NCBI GenBank assembly: GCA_964641415.1
Contig: CAZXMW010000044.1
Location: 1 to 26,340 of the forward strand
Source: JAHECW01 sp964641415
GTDB lineage: Bacteria > Acidobacteriota > Thermoanaerobaculia > Thermoanaerobaculales > Sulfomarinibacteraceae
DNA length: 26,340 nt
Direction of reading: 5' to 3'
Both the position numbers and the translations under genes were made by a program. Shown one piece after another: positions 14,956 to 22,538 of the stretch (position 1 is the first letter of the stretch; every line of letters starts with the position of its first letter). The notes below the pieces were generated by a model. The model was not told the origin of the DNA. It saw only the letters and a program-made list of their open reading frames with translations, and searched no databases.

Positions 14956-15894
14956 ATGCGCAAGACCGTGGTTGTGTTGTTAGTGCTGATCGCCGTCCAT
15001 GTCGTGGCGCTGGCGTCCGGGTCATGCCGCCGATCTGTCGTTGCCGCGGCGGCCCACGTCGAGGGTGCCGGCGGATCGCTGTGGCGAACGGATCTGGTGC
15101 TCCACAATCCGTCCGATGTCGCGATCGAGGTCACCCCATCGTGGCTTCCCACCGTGTCGAGCGGCTCGGCGGGCAATCCCATCCAGGGTGTGGGATTGCG
15201 GCTCGACCCGAAGCAGACGACGGTGCTCCCGGATGCAATGGCCGGGCTTTTTCCGATGTCCCCGGGGACCGTCGCGAGCGGTGCCATCGTGATCGATGCG
15301 GTCGATACCAACGGAGCGCTTGCGCCGGTGGTCGTCGACTCGAGCCCTGACAACGCGACGGTGGTGCGCGCCTTCGACCGAACCGATCACTGGTTCGGAT
15401 CGGAGAACCACCGGAGCGTCGTTCAGGAGGTGGAGTTCCCGCGAGCCGGCGACTGGGACCAGGTCGGTCTCCGGCTCCGCCTCGAGTGTCCCGAGAGCGG
15501 CCTCTGCGACCACTGGGACCGTACCGGCAGTCTGCAGCTCGTGCTCAACCCGTCCGATCCCGAGGACGAGTGGGAGCATCCCGAGATCATGCGGCAGGAT
15601 CTCTGGCTCGACGGGGAGCGCCGGTCGGTGGTGCCGTGGCGCACCGACTGCGAGCACAACCCGGTCAAAAACCAGCAGGGCACCTGGACCTGCGACCGCA
15701 ACGGCTGGTGCCCCGGCGCCATCACCATCGGCGACACCGTCGACATCACCGACATGGTGACGCCCGGCGAGACCGCGACGCTGGACTTCGACATCCGGCT
15801 CGCTGACGGGAGCGAGTACGAAAACACCAATCCCGGCGGCGGTCTCACGCCCATCGAGTGGGTGTCGTTACAGATCTACATCTACCGCGATTGA
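14956..15894 (+). CDS. Secreted protein with PNGase F C-terminal-like domain
   Basis: 312 residues. AGGAGGGG sits 5-6 nt before the ATG. A signal peptide covers residues 1 to about 21-24 (a Cys at 24 gives only a poor lipobox). Residues about 30-150 resemble the beta-sandwich 'GAGGSLWRTDLVLHNPSD' modules of secreted proteins. Residues 158-310 match the second jelly-roll of peptide-N-glycosidase F: CDHWDRTGSLQLVL (184-197) aligns with CAEWCFRTHTIAIN, and CEHNPVKNQQGTWTCDRNGW (232-251) plus CPGA aligns with CSANPINNQSPGNWAPDRAG plus WCPGM. PNGase F removes N-glycans from Asn. Here the first jelly-roll is missing and the residue at the position of catalytic Glu206 appears to be His186. Deglycosylation is therefore doubtful; glycan binding is an alternative. 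Motif recall is from memory. Confidence 0.65.
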   Translation: MRKTVVVLLVLIAVHVVALASGSCRRSVVAAAAHVEGAGGSLWRTDLVLHNPSDVAIEVTPSWLPTVSSGSAGNPIQGVGLRLDPKQTTVLPDAMAGLFPMSPGTVASGAIVIDAVDTNGALAPVVVDSSPDNATVVRAFDRTDHWFGSENHRSVVQEVEFPRAGDWDQVGLRLRLECPESGLCDHWDRTGSLQLVLNPSDPEDEWEHPEIMRQDLWLDGERRSVVPWRTDCEHNPVKNQQGTWTCDRNGWCPGAITIGDTVDITDMVTPGETATLDFDIRLADGSEYENTNPGGGLTPIEWVSLQIYIYRD

Positions 15895-15908
15895 ACGCGG
15901 AGCGAGTA

Positions 15909-15955
15909 TTTTTTTTTGAACCCCGGCAAGCTTGCTTGCCGGGGTTCAAAAAAAA
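15909..15955. repeat. Long palindrome with T-run on the left and A-run on the right, between convergent genes
   Basis: Nine T (15909-15917), GAACCCCGGCAAG (15918-15930), loop CTTG, CTTGCCGGGGTTC (15935-15947), then eight A (15948-15955). The GC stem is 13 bp and the flanking T and A runs can extend it to 21 bp. It lies 14 bp after the PNGase-F-like stop and 13 bp after the acyl-CoA synthetase stop. In RNA from either strand the hairpin is followed by A, not U, so the polarity is opposite to an intrinsic terminator. Confidence 0.8.
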
Positions 15956-15968
15956 TGACGCAAGCCAT

Positions 15969-17765
15969 TCAGGATTCGACGTACATCTCGTTGATGACGT
16001 CGGCGAAGCGCTCCATGGCGACGTTGCGCTTGACCTTGAGCGTCGGCGTCAGCAACCCGTTGTCGATGGAGAACTCCTCGAGCAGCCGGAAGTCCTTGAT
16101 GGTCTCGAAGGAGGCGAGGGAGCGGTTCGCCTCCTCGATGATGCCGCGCACCAGCTCGTTGACCTCGGGGCTCGCGAGGAGCTCGGTCAGGTTGTCGCCG
16201 ACGATGCCGTGCTCCGCGGCCCACGCGCGGATGTTGGCCTCGTCGACCGTGACCAGAGCGGTCAGGTACTTGCGGCGGTCACCGATGACGCAAACCTGCG
16301 AAATGATCGGAGACAGAGCGATGAGACCTTCGATGGCCGACGGTGCGACGTTTTTGCCGCCGGCGGTGACGATGAGGTCCTTCTTGCGGCCGGTGATCTT
16401 CAGGAAGCCCTCGTCGTCGATGGCGCCGAGGTCGCCGGTGTGCTGCCAGCCGTCCTCGGTCAGGGTCTCGAGGGTCTCTGCGGCCATCTTGTAGTACTCG
16501 CGCATGACGTTGCGGCCGCGGTAGAGGACCTCGCCGTCGTCGGCAACCTTCTGCTCGATGCCGGGCCCGGTGGGGCCGACCCAGCCGAAGCGGTAGTTGT
16601 CGGCCCGGTTGACGTTGGTGAACGAGGTGTTCTCGGTCATGCCGATGCCCTCGAGAATGAGCACCCCGGCGGCGTGGAAGAACTTGCCGATCGAGGGGTC
16701 GAGCGGCGCCGCGCCGCTGATGCACCAGCGCACCCGGCCTCCGAGGGCGGCACGGACCTTGGAGAACACGAGCTTGGTGGCGAGTGCGTACTGGAGGCGG
16801 GCGAGCGGCGGGATCGGTTCCTTGGCCAGCAGGTGGTCGCTGACCCGGTTGCCGACACTGCACGCCCAGTTGAAGAGCTTGAGCGCGACGCCGCCCTTGG
16901 CGGCCGCGCCGGACAGGATCTTCGAGTGCACCTTCTCGTAAATCCTCGGCACGCTCGGAAACCAGTGCGGACGGGCGATCTTGAAATCATCGGCGATGGA
17001 CTCGATGGAGCGCGCGAAGGTCGTGCAGTTGCCGGCATACAGCGCGGTGAACACGCAGGTCCGGGCGAAGATGTGGGCGAGTGGAAGAAACAGCATCGCG
17101 TCGTCGTCGGGCTCGATCTGGGCCGAGCCGAATACCGACTGGGCGGTGAAAGTGAGATTGTCGTGGGTCAGCACCGCACCTTTTGGGGTGCCGGTGGTGC
17201 CCGAGGTGTAGACGATGGCCGCGGCGTCGTCGGCCGTAACGTCGGCCATCCTCGCCTCGACGGCGTCGTCGGCGACGTCGGCGCCGAGAGCGAGAAAGTC
17301 GTCCCAGGCGATGACCCAGTCGTCTCCGGCCGGCGGCGTTCCGCTGAACAGTACGACCTTGCGGACGGCCGGAATCAAGCTGCGAATCGAAACCAGCTTG
17401 TCGGCCTGCTCGCGGTTCTCGACGAAGGCGAGCACCGCGTCGGAGTGATGGATGATAGAGCCGACATCCTTGGCCAGCAGCGAGTGGTAGATTCCGACGG
17501 TCACCGAGCCGATCGAGGCCAATGCGATGTCGGTGAGCACCCAGCGGTAGCACGAGTAGCTGACGATGTTCGCCTTGTCGTCCGTGCCGACGCCGAGCGC
17601 GATCAGGCTCTTGGCGACGCGGCCCACGTCGGCGGCGAACTCGCGCCAGGTGACCGACTCCGTGCCGCCATCCTCGAGGATCCACCGGTACGCCGGCTGG
17701 TCGGGGAAGCGCTCGACGGTGTGCATCATCATGGCGCGGACGTTGTCGAAGTCGGTGAACTCCAT
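15969..17765 (-). CDS. Long-chain acyl-CoA synthetase (AMP-forming, FadD-like)
   Basis: 598 residues. ATG 17765 follows GGGGGAGGGTC; the open frame to 17837 lacks family similarity. ANL-superfamily motifs: P-loop YTSGTTGTPKGAVLTHDNL (186-204), then IEGIGMTENTSFTN, GDLGAIDDEGFLKITGRKKD with VTAGGKNVAPSAIE, and a C-terminal Lys in TPTLKVKRN near the end. The enzyme adenylates a fatty acid with ATP and transfers it to CoA. Size and motifs fit the long-chain/very-long-chain group, whose members feed beta-oxidation or lipid synthesis. No membrane anchor is seen. It lies downstream of the KAS III gene on the same strand, separated by a 378-bp repeat-rich gap with its own candidate promoter. Confidence 0.9.
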   Translation of the reverse strand: MEFTDFDNVRAMMMHTVERFPDQPAYRWILEDGGTESVTWREFAADVGRVAKSLIALGVGTDDKANIVSYSCYRWVLTDIALASIGSVTVGIYHSLLAKDVGSIIHHSDAVLAFVENREQADKLVSIRSLIPAVRKVVLFSGTPPAGDDWVIAWDDFLALGADVADDAVEARMADVTADDAAAIVYTSGTTGTPKGAVLTHDNLTFTAQSVFGSAQIEPDDDAMLFLPLAHIFARTCVFTALYAGNCTTFARSIESIADDFKIARPHWFPSVPRIYEKVHSKILSGAAAKGGVALKLFNWACSVGNRVSDHLLAKEPIPPLARLQYALATKLVFSKVRAALGGRVRWCISGAAPLDPSIGKFFHAAGVLILEGIGMTENTSFTNVNRADNYRFGWVGPTGPGIEQKVADDGEVLYRGRNVMREYYKMAAETLETLTEDGWQHTGDLGAIDDEGFLKITGRKKDLIVTAGGKNVAPSAIEGLIALSPIISQVCVIGDRRKYLTALVTVDEANIRAWAAEHGIVGDNLTELLASPEVNELVRGIIEEANRSLASFETIKDFRLLEEFSIDNGLLTPTLKVKRNVAMERFADVINEMYVES

Positions 17766-17842
17766 GGGTGACCCTCCCCCTCGCGATGACTGTCGTTCAG
17801 CGCGGCCCCTGCCGTCGTTCCCTTCCCGATGTGGCACCGGGG

Positions 17843-17907
17843 AGTGTAGCAGGATGGGGGCGGCGGCCGCAGCCGCAGCCGTATCCGAACCCGATCCCGA
17901 TGCCGTA
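17843..17907 (-). promoter_or_regulatory. Acyl-CoA synthetase candidate promoter: TACACT -10 with hexamer tract upstream
   Basis: On the minus strand TACACT lies at 17848-17843, again preceded by TGC. After a 17-nt gap, seven NCCGNN hexamers (plus strand) occupy 17866-17907: GCCGCA twice, GCCGTA, TCCGAA, CCCGAT twice, GCCGTA. This is the same order and nearly the same spacing as at gatE and the GT-C gene. The box lies about 78 nt upstream of the start codon. Confidence 0.5.
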
Positions 17908-17940
17908 GAACCCGGAAACGTGCCATGCCGGCCCGAGACG

Positions 17941-18080
17941 CCTCGATCCCCGAGAGTTCAATCGCTGAGGCGAACGTGCCGGGCATGACATTGTGCTGCA
18001 TCACCTCGCGGCCCTCAGCGCCTCGCACACAATGTCCATGCCGGGCAATCGCCGAGCCCGAGCGCCGAACCACGTGCAGC
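17941..18080. repeat. Dispersed palindromic repeat, copy B
   Basis: Related to 14173-14352. It begins CCTCGATCCCCGAGAGTTCA ATCGCTGAGGCG, which has CCTC/GAGG ends. Then a nearly perfect 19-20 bp inverted repeat, TGCCGGGCATGACATTGTG (from 17978) against CACAATGTCCATGCCGGGCA (ending 18047), brackets about 30 bp. GCCGTAGAACCC occurs on both sides of the repeat (at 17902 and near 18104), so the duplicated unit may be larger. No gene was seen in the 378-bp gap 17766-18143. Confidence 0.6.
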
Positions 18081-18143
18081 CGCAAGCCAGCACGAAGGCC
18101 GCCGCCGTAGAACCCCCGACCCGGGATCGGGATCGACTGCGCG

Positions 18144-19253
18144 TCACACCCAGCGGTAGACGACGGAGTTGACGTTCATCCCGGCGCCGACCGAGGCGAA
18201 GACGATGACGTCGCCGGTGCGGAGCTCGTGGCCGTCGAGCTCGCCCCGGAGCACGAGGTCGAGCAGGGTCGGGATGGTGGCCACCGACGAGTTTCCAAGC
18301 CTGTTGATCGCCATCGGCATGACCGCGTCGATGTCCGGTCGGCCGGCACGGTAGAGGCGGAACAGCCGCGCGACGATGGCCGCGTCCATCTTGGCATTGG
18401 CCTGGTGCAGGAAGACCTTTCGGACGTCCGAGAGATCCAGACCGGCACGATCGAGACTCTCCTTGACCACTCCGGGCACGTAGCTGAGAGCGTACTCGTA
18501 CAGCTTGCGGCCGTGCATCTTGATGAACAGTCGATCCGGGTCGTGGCCCTGCTTGTACGAGGGACCCATCCACAGCAACCGGGCATGGTCGATGGTGTCC
18601 GACCTCATGGCGTGGGCCAGGACGCCCTCGGGGGCGGAGCCGGCACGAGCCTCGAGGACCACGGCGCCGGCGCCGTCGGAGTAGATCATGCTGTCCCGAT
18701 CGTGGGGGTCGGACACCCGGGACAGGGTCTCGGCGCCGATGACGAGCGCCCGTCTGGCGTCGCCCGAACCGAGGAAGTAGGAGCACTGGATGACGCCCTG
18801 GAGCCAACCCGGGCAGCCGAAAGGCAGGTCGTAGGCGATGCACGACGGGTTGACGATCGCCAGGTTGTGCTTGACCCGCGCGGCGAGCGACGGCACGAAG
18901 TCGGGGAAATGGGTCACGGCGTCGATGTCGCCGAAGTTCTGCGCCACCACGATGTAGTCGAGACTTTCCGGATCGATCGCGGCGTCTTCGATGGCGCGCG
19001 ACGCGGCCTCGGTGGCGAGGTCGGACGCCACCCGGTTGTCCTCAACGTAGCGGCGCTCCTCGATGTCGGTGATCTGGCGGAACTTCTCGACCACCTCCTG
19101 GTTGTCTTCTGAGCCGGTCGGCTGACCGTAGTCGATGAAAAACTCGTGGCCGAAAAACGCGCTGTTGGGGACGACGCGAGACGGAATCGCGCTGCCGGCG
19201 CCGGTGATGACGATATTGCGGTGCGCTTCGCCGATCATCCGCCGAGGGTACAT
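18144..19253 (-). CDS. 3-oxoacyl-ACP synthase III (KAS III / FabH-like thiolase-fold enzyme)
   Basis: 369 residues from ATG 19253 (GGTGA just upstream); GTG 19259 and ATG 19238 are alternatives. The catalytic triad is complete: C147 in AYDLPFGCPGW, H283 in FLHQAN, and N321 in NRLGNSSVATIP. The C-terminal glycine-rich GDVIVFASVGAGMNVNSVVYRW is typical. The family condenses an acyl-CoA with malonyl-ACP, starting fatty-acid or secondary lipid synthesis. It lies 15 bp after a GT2 gene on the same strand, at the end of a glycosyltransferase operon, not in a fab cluster. This suggests a pathway-specific role such as a lipid part of a glycolipid, or an OleA/DarB-like condensation. It is longer than housekeeping FabH (about 320). 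Confidence 0.85.
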   Translation of the reverse strand: MYPRRMIGEAHRNIVITGAGSAIPSRVVPNSAFFGHEFFIDYGQPTGSEDNQEVVEKFRQITDIEERRYVEDNRVASDLATEAASRAIEDAAIDPESLDYIVVAQNFGDIDAVTHFPDFVPSLAARVKHNLAIVNPSCIAYDLPFGCPGWLQGVIQCSYFLGSGDARRALVIGAETLSRVSDPHDRDSMIYSDGAGAVVLEARAGSAPEGVLAHAMRSDTIDHARLLWMGPSYKQGHDPDRLFIKMHGRKLYEYALSYVPGVVKESLDRAGLDLSDVRKVFLHQANAKMDAAIVARLFRLYRAGRPDIDAVMPMAINRLGNSSVATIPTLLDLVLRGELDGHELRTGDVIVFASVGAGMNVNSVVYRWV

Positions 19254-19268
19254 TCTCACCCGGTCAGG

Positions 19269-20156
19269 TCAAGGCGAGCTGCGGCGTCCGACCTCCCGTC
19301 GTGCGGTCAGGTAGGCCCCCGCTCGGGACGGTCGGAAGACGGCGCGCGCGACCAGCGACGCCCGAAGCGAAGCGCGGATGACCGCCAGTCGATCCGGATG
19401 GTGGAGCTCGGCGTAGCGCAGCAGATTGGTGACGAAGATGGCGGCCAGCCGGTCCGAACCGATCTCACGGACGCTCGTCCCGCCGACGTGGCGGACCGTC
19501 GCGTCGGGCACGACCACGAAGCCCTCGGAAGCCGGGAAGGCCGGATCGGCCGCAGCGCCGCCGAGACGCGCGCAGAAATCGACGTCCTCCCACCACGCCG
19601 GTGCGAACCGCTCGTCCAGCCCTCCGAGACGCCGCCAGACCTCGCTCCGGACGAGCCACGCCGCCGCCGCCGGCTGCTCGACCGGCGCCGCGGCTGCGGG
19701 GGGCGCTGTCCAGGCCGGTGCGCCGGACAGGCCTGCGGCGAGGCGAGCGACGGTGGGCAGCCGCCGGAGCTGCCAACGATGTTGAGTCGTGCCGTCCGGG
19801 TTGACGAGCAGCGGCACGACTCCTGCGGTGTGCGGCCGTTCGGCGAGGGCGGCGGCGAGAGTGGCGACGGTGCCGGGCTCGAGCTCGGTGTCGGGGTTGA
19901 GCAGCAGGACCGCGTCGCCGTCGGCCTCGGCGACCCCGGCGTTGGCGGCGTGGGCGAAGGAGCGGTTGTCGGGCAGCGCCGACACCTTGATGTCGGGGTA
20001 GGCGGCGGCGAGGCGCTCGGCGCCGCCGTCGCCCGAACCCGAATCCACCAGGATGACCCGCTCCGGATGACCGCCTCTCTGGGCGAGCAGCGAGTCGAGG
20101 CAGCGCTCGACCTCGTCGCCACCGCGCCAGCGAACGACGACCGCGGCGACTCTCAC
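19269..20156 (-). CDS. Family 2 glycosyltransferase (rhamnosyltransferase-like)
   Basis: 295 residues from GTG 20156, overlapping the previous stop as GTGA. The GT-A fold is shown by VRVAAVVVRW, LVDSGSGDG (37-44), LLLNPDTE with the metal-binding Asp (87-91) and WWEDVDFCARL with the probable base (188-198), the WbbL-type arrangement. It transfers a nucleotide-activated sugar (often dTDP-rhamnose in this group) to a lipid-linked glycan on the cytoplasmic face. The last 60 residues (RYAELHHPDRL...) are amphipathic and probably membrane-associated. It is third in an operon of three GTs followed by KAS III. Sugar specificity cannot be read from sequence. Confidence 0.85.
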   Translation of the reverse strand: MRVAAVVVRWRGGDEVERCLDSLLAQRGGHPERVILVDSGSGDGGAERLAAAYPDIKVSALPDNRSFAHAANAGVAEADGDAVLLLNPDTELEPGTVATLAAALAERPHTAGVVPLLVNPDGTTQHRWQLRRLPTVARLAAGLSGAPAWTAPPAAAAPVEQPAAAAWLVRSEVWRRLGGLDERFAPAWWEDVDFCARLGGAAADPAFPASEGFVVVPDATVRHVGGTSVREIGSDRLAAIFVTNLLRYAELHHPDRLAVIRASLRASLVARAVFRPSRAGAYLTARREVGRRSSP

Positions 20157-21331
20157 CGTCGCTTTCCGGGGGCTGCGATACCGGCGAGGGAGGCCGCCGC
20201 CCGGAGCAGGGCCGGCGCCAGCGACCTCCGGCGGACGCCGGGCAGCTTCGGCAGGGCCTCGATCAGCGGCATCGCGACGCGCGACCACCGCCAGTGGTCG
20301 CGGTGCTCCCGGATCGCCGCCCGAACCCGGACCTGCTGGTCGGGCTCGAGCAGGCGCTCGAGAGCGTCGCTGACCGCCATGGCGCTGCCGGCTTCGACCA
20401 CCTCGCCCCACCCGAGGGCGTCGGCGAGGCGCGCGACCTCGCCGCCGGTGGAGAGCAGCATCGGGGTCGCCGACCACAGGGCGTCCATGGCGCGGGTTCG
20501 GAACGACAGCTCGGCCTCGGCGCTCGCCGGGTGGAGGAAGGCCATTACCGAAGACCGATTGAGGATCAGGTGTCGCTCGTCGTATGGCGCCCAGTGCTCG
20601 AGGGGCACCACCTCGGGCGCCGACAGCGCGTAGCGGGCCGCCATCCGGTTGAGGTCGTGGGCCGAGAACTGGGCCAGCTTGCCGCCCGGTCGGGCCGCGG
20701 TCGGGACGACGACGCTGACCGGGACCCGGCCGAGACGGGCGCGCGCCGCGAGCAGGGTGTCCAGGTCGAGCCACGGCCAGACCCCGCCCCACCACAGCAC
20801 CACCGACCAGTCCGGCGGGACGCCGATGACCTCGGTCGACTCGTCGGGCGGGTCGTGCTCCTGGATGCCGAACGGGACCTCGAGGATTGGCACGTCGGGC
20901 CGCCGGTGGAGGATCGTGTGCCACCAGTCGTGCTGGGCCGCTCCGGCGACCAGCACGGCGTGGGCCCGGGCGGCCGCCACGGGCAGCCTGGCTGCGGCGG
21001 TCCGGCGGCGGCGCCGAACCTCGGGCGTGGCCGGCATGGTGTCGAGCTCGGACAGCAGCGGGGTCGCACCGTCGACGACCAAAAGGTGGCGGCCGGTGAA
21101 AGCCGGTAGATGCAAGCTCCAGGGCGGCGCGACGACCGCATCGGGCCAGCCCCACGGCGGGCGCTCGACCAGCTCGACGGCCGATGCGGCGGGGCGGACC
21201 GATCCGGGGGCCGCGGCGAGCCGAACCTCGTGCCCGGCGGCGGCCAGAGCGTTGCCGAGCTCCCAGGCGCGGAGCGCCGAGCCGGCCATGGCCTGTCCGA
21301 GCCGGTCATCGGTGACGACGAGTACTCTCAT
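20153..21331 (-). CDS. GT-B glycosyltransferase (group 1 / GT4-like)
   Basis: 392 residues from ATG 21331, with AAGGAG 8 nt upstream and an ATGA overlap with the upstream GT2 gene. The N-terminus MRVLVVTDDRLGQAMAGSAL is the first beta-strand and G-rich loop of GT-B enzymes that act on lipid-linked acceptors. WSVVLWWGGVWPWLDLDTLL begins the C-terminal Rossmann half (about residue 215), and SFRTRAMDALWSATPMLLST is the region where GT4 proteins have the E-x7-E donor site. That motif is not canonical here, so the family assignment is broad. It ends overlapping the next GT2 by GTGA. Its role is probably one transfer step in assembly of the same glycan. Confidence 0.75.
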   Translation of the reverse strand: MRVLVVTDDRLGQAMAGSALRAWELGNALAAAGHEVRLAAAPGSVRPAASAVELVERPPWGWPDAVVAPPWSLHLPAFTGRHLLVVDGATPLLSELDTMPATPEVRRRRRTAAARLPVAAARAHAVLVAGAAQHDWWHTILHRRPDVPILEVPFGIQEHDPPDESTEVIGVPPDWSVVLWWGGVWPWLDLDTLLAARARLGRVPVSVVVPTAARPGGKLAQFSAHDLNRMAARYALSAPEVVPLEHWAPYDERHLILNRSSVMAFLHPASAEAELSFRTRAMDALWSATPMLLSTGGEVARLADALGWGEVVEAGSAMAVSDALERLLEPDQQVRVRAAIREHRDHWRWSRVAMPLIEALPKLPGVRRRSLAPALLRAAASLAGIAAPGKRR

Positions 21332-22248
21332 CGGCAGAGCTCCTTCAGCGACTGCAGCCGCGCTCCGGGCGTTCTCCGGCGCGCGGCGCCGGCAACGATC
21401 CACGGCAGGGCGACGACCGCGGCGACGGCGGTCGGCGCCGCCCTCGGGTTGTCGCGAATCAGGGTGTGAACCGCGCGCAGCTCGCCCCGAAGCAGTCGGG
21501 GCAGGGCGCGGACCAGCGCGGCCCCGGTCAGGTTGCCGGCGAGGGCGCGCCACCGGTTGACGAGCAGCCACCACGGGTGGCGCCAGCCCATCTTGCGACC
21601 CGTGGCCGAGCCGACGTGGCTCGCCCAGGCGCCCGGCGTCCACTGCGACGACCAGCCGAGCCGCCGCAGCCTGAGACCGAGGTCGAGATCTTCGTGGTAG
21701 CTGCCGAAGCGCGGATCGAACACCGCCCCGTTGCCGAGCGCCGCGGTGCGCAGCGCGCGCAGGCGATACAACGCGGCGGTTCCCGACACCGCTACGACGT
21801 GGCGAGGAGACGACGGCTCCGGCGCCGGCGAACCGCCGCGCTCGACCTGGATCGGCAGGCCGAGCTCGTCGAGTGCGATGCCCCGGCCGTCGATCCTGGC
21901 GCCGACGGCGTCGGTGACGGTACCCTGCACTGCGGCCAGATCCGGGCTTCGGTCGAGGGCCGCTCCGAGGGTGGCCAGCCAGTCCCGACCCGGTACGGCA
22001 TCGTCGTTGAGGACGGCGACCCGCCGGATGTCGGGCCCGAGCCGGGCGAGGCCGGTGTTGACCGCCGCCGCGAACCCGAGCTGCTGAGCGACAGTGACCA
22101 GCTCGACGCCCGAAGGGCCGACGGCAGCCGATCGTCGTCCCGAAACCACGACGATCGTGATCCGTGGTTTGGGGTCGGTTGCAGCCACCGCCTCGAGGCA
22201 ATGGGCGAGGTGGCGCCCGCCGAGCGATGGAATCACGACTCCCGTCAC
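21328..22248 (-). CDS. Family 2 glycosyltransferase, first gene of the minus operon
   Basis: 306 residues from GTG 22248. GT-A motifs: TGVVIPSLGG at the start, AVLNDDAVPG with the DxD-like NDD at 81-83, and FGSYHEDLDLGLRLRRLGW (181-199) with the ED catalytic pair typical of rhamnosyltransferase-type GT2s. The C-terminal 100 residues are basic with a hydrophobic segment (VAAVVALPWIVAG, about 275-287), suggesting membrane contact. No strong Shine-Dalgarno precedes the GTG. It opens the minus-strand operon and is divergent from the plus-strand GT4 across a 290-bp gap. Function: addition of a sugar during surface polysaccharide synthesis; sugar unknown. Confidence 0.85.
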   Translation of the reverse strand: MTGVVIPSLGGRHLAHCLEAVAATDPKPRITIVVVSGRRSAAVGPSGVELVTVAQQLGFAAAVNTGLARLGPDIRRVAVLNDDAVPGRDWLATLGAALDRSPDLAAVQGTVTDAVGARIDGRGIALDELGLPIQVERGGSPAPEPSSPRHVVAVSGTAALYRLRALRTAALGNGAVFDPRFGSYHEDLDLGLRLRRLGWSSQWTPGAWASHVGSATGRKMGWRHPWWLLVNRWRALAGNLTGAALVRALPRLLRGELRAVHTLIRDNPRAAPTAVAAVVALPWIVAGAARRRTPGARLQSLKELCR

Positions 22249-22538
22249 GATGCCGCCGCCCGGCCTGCGGTTAGCGTGTGGTCCGGATGGCGTGCCATGG
22301 ACTTCAATTTACGATCGGCGTTTCCGGCGGATGAGATGTGCTAAGATCCTGATGAAATGAAACTTGTGGGAAATGAAGACATGCCCGGGGATCTATCGGG
22401 GCTTTCTGGCCGTGTCCACGGCACAGGAGATTGATGCAGATCTGTGGCTGAGAATCGCTCATCGTGGATTCAAGTATAGCCATGGCGGCGGGCAAGACGG
22501 CGCCTTCTTTTTCTCCGGTTTTTCCTTACAATGACGGC
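22249..22538. other. 290-bp divergent intergenic region of the glycan locus
   Basis: More AT-rich than its neighbours and expected to hold promoters for both operons. On the plus strand TAAGAT near 22342-22347 and TACAAT at 22527-22532 resemble -10 boxes; neither has a good TTGACA partner. GCCCGGGGATCTATCGGGGC (22383-22402) followed by TTTC is a weak hairpin. A 25-codon open frame (22357-22434) is present but lacks an SD. No regulator-binding repeat was recognised. Confidence 0.5.
22527..22532 (+). promoter_or_regulatory. Candidate -10 (TACAAT), possibly for a leaderless GT4 transcript
   Basis: TACAAT ends 6 nt before the GTG at 22539, where family similarity starts. Transcription from this box would begin on or near the GTG itself, giving a leaderless mRNA. 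This would explain the missing Shine-Dalgarno. The -35 region (around 22504-22510, CTTCTTT) is poor. Confidence 0.35.

Noticed and set aside
15909..15955. Bidirectional intrinsic terminator
   Set aside because: The T-run is 5' and the A-run 3' on both strands, so no U-tract follows the stem in either RNA.
22464..22538. Upstream starts (GTG 22464 or ATG 22482) for the first GT4 gene
   Set aside because: The added 25 residues do not resemble the family, and the TACAAT box lies inside them.
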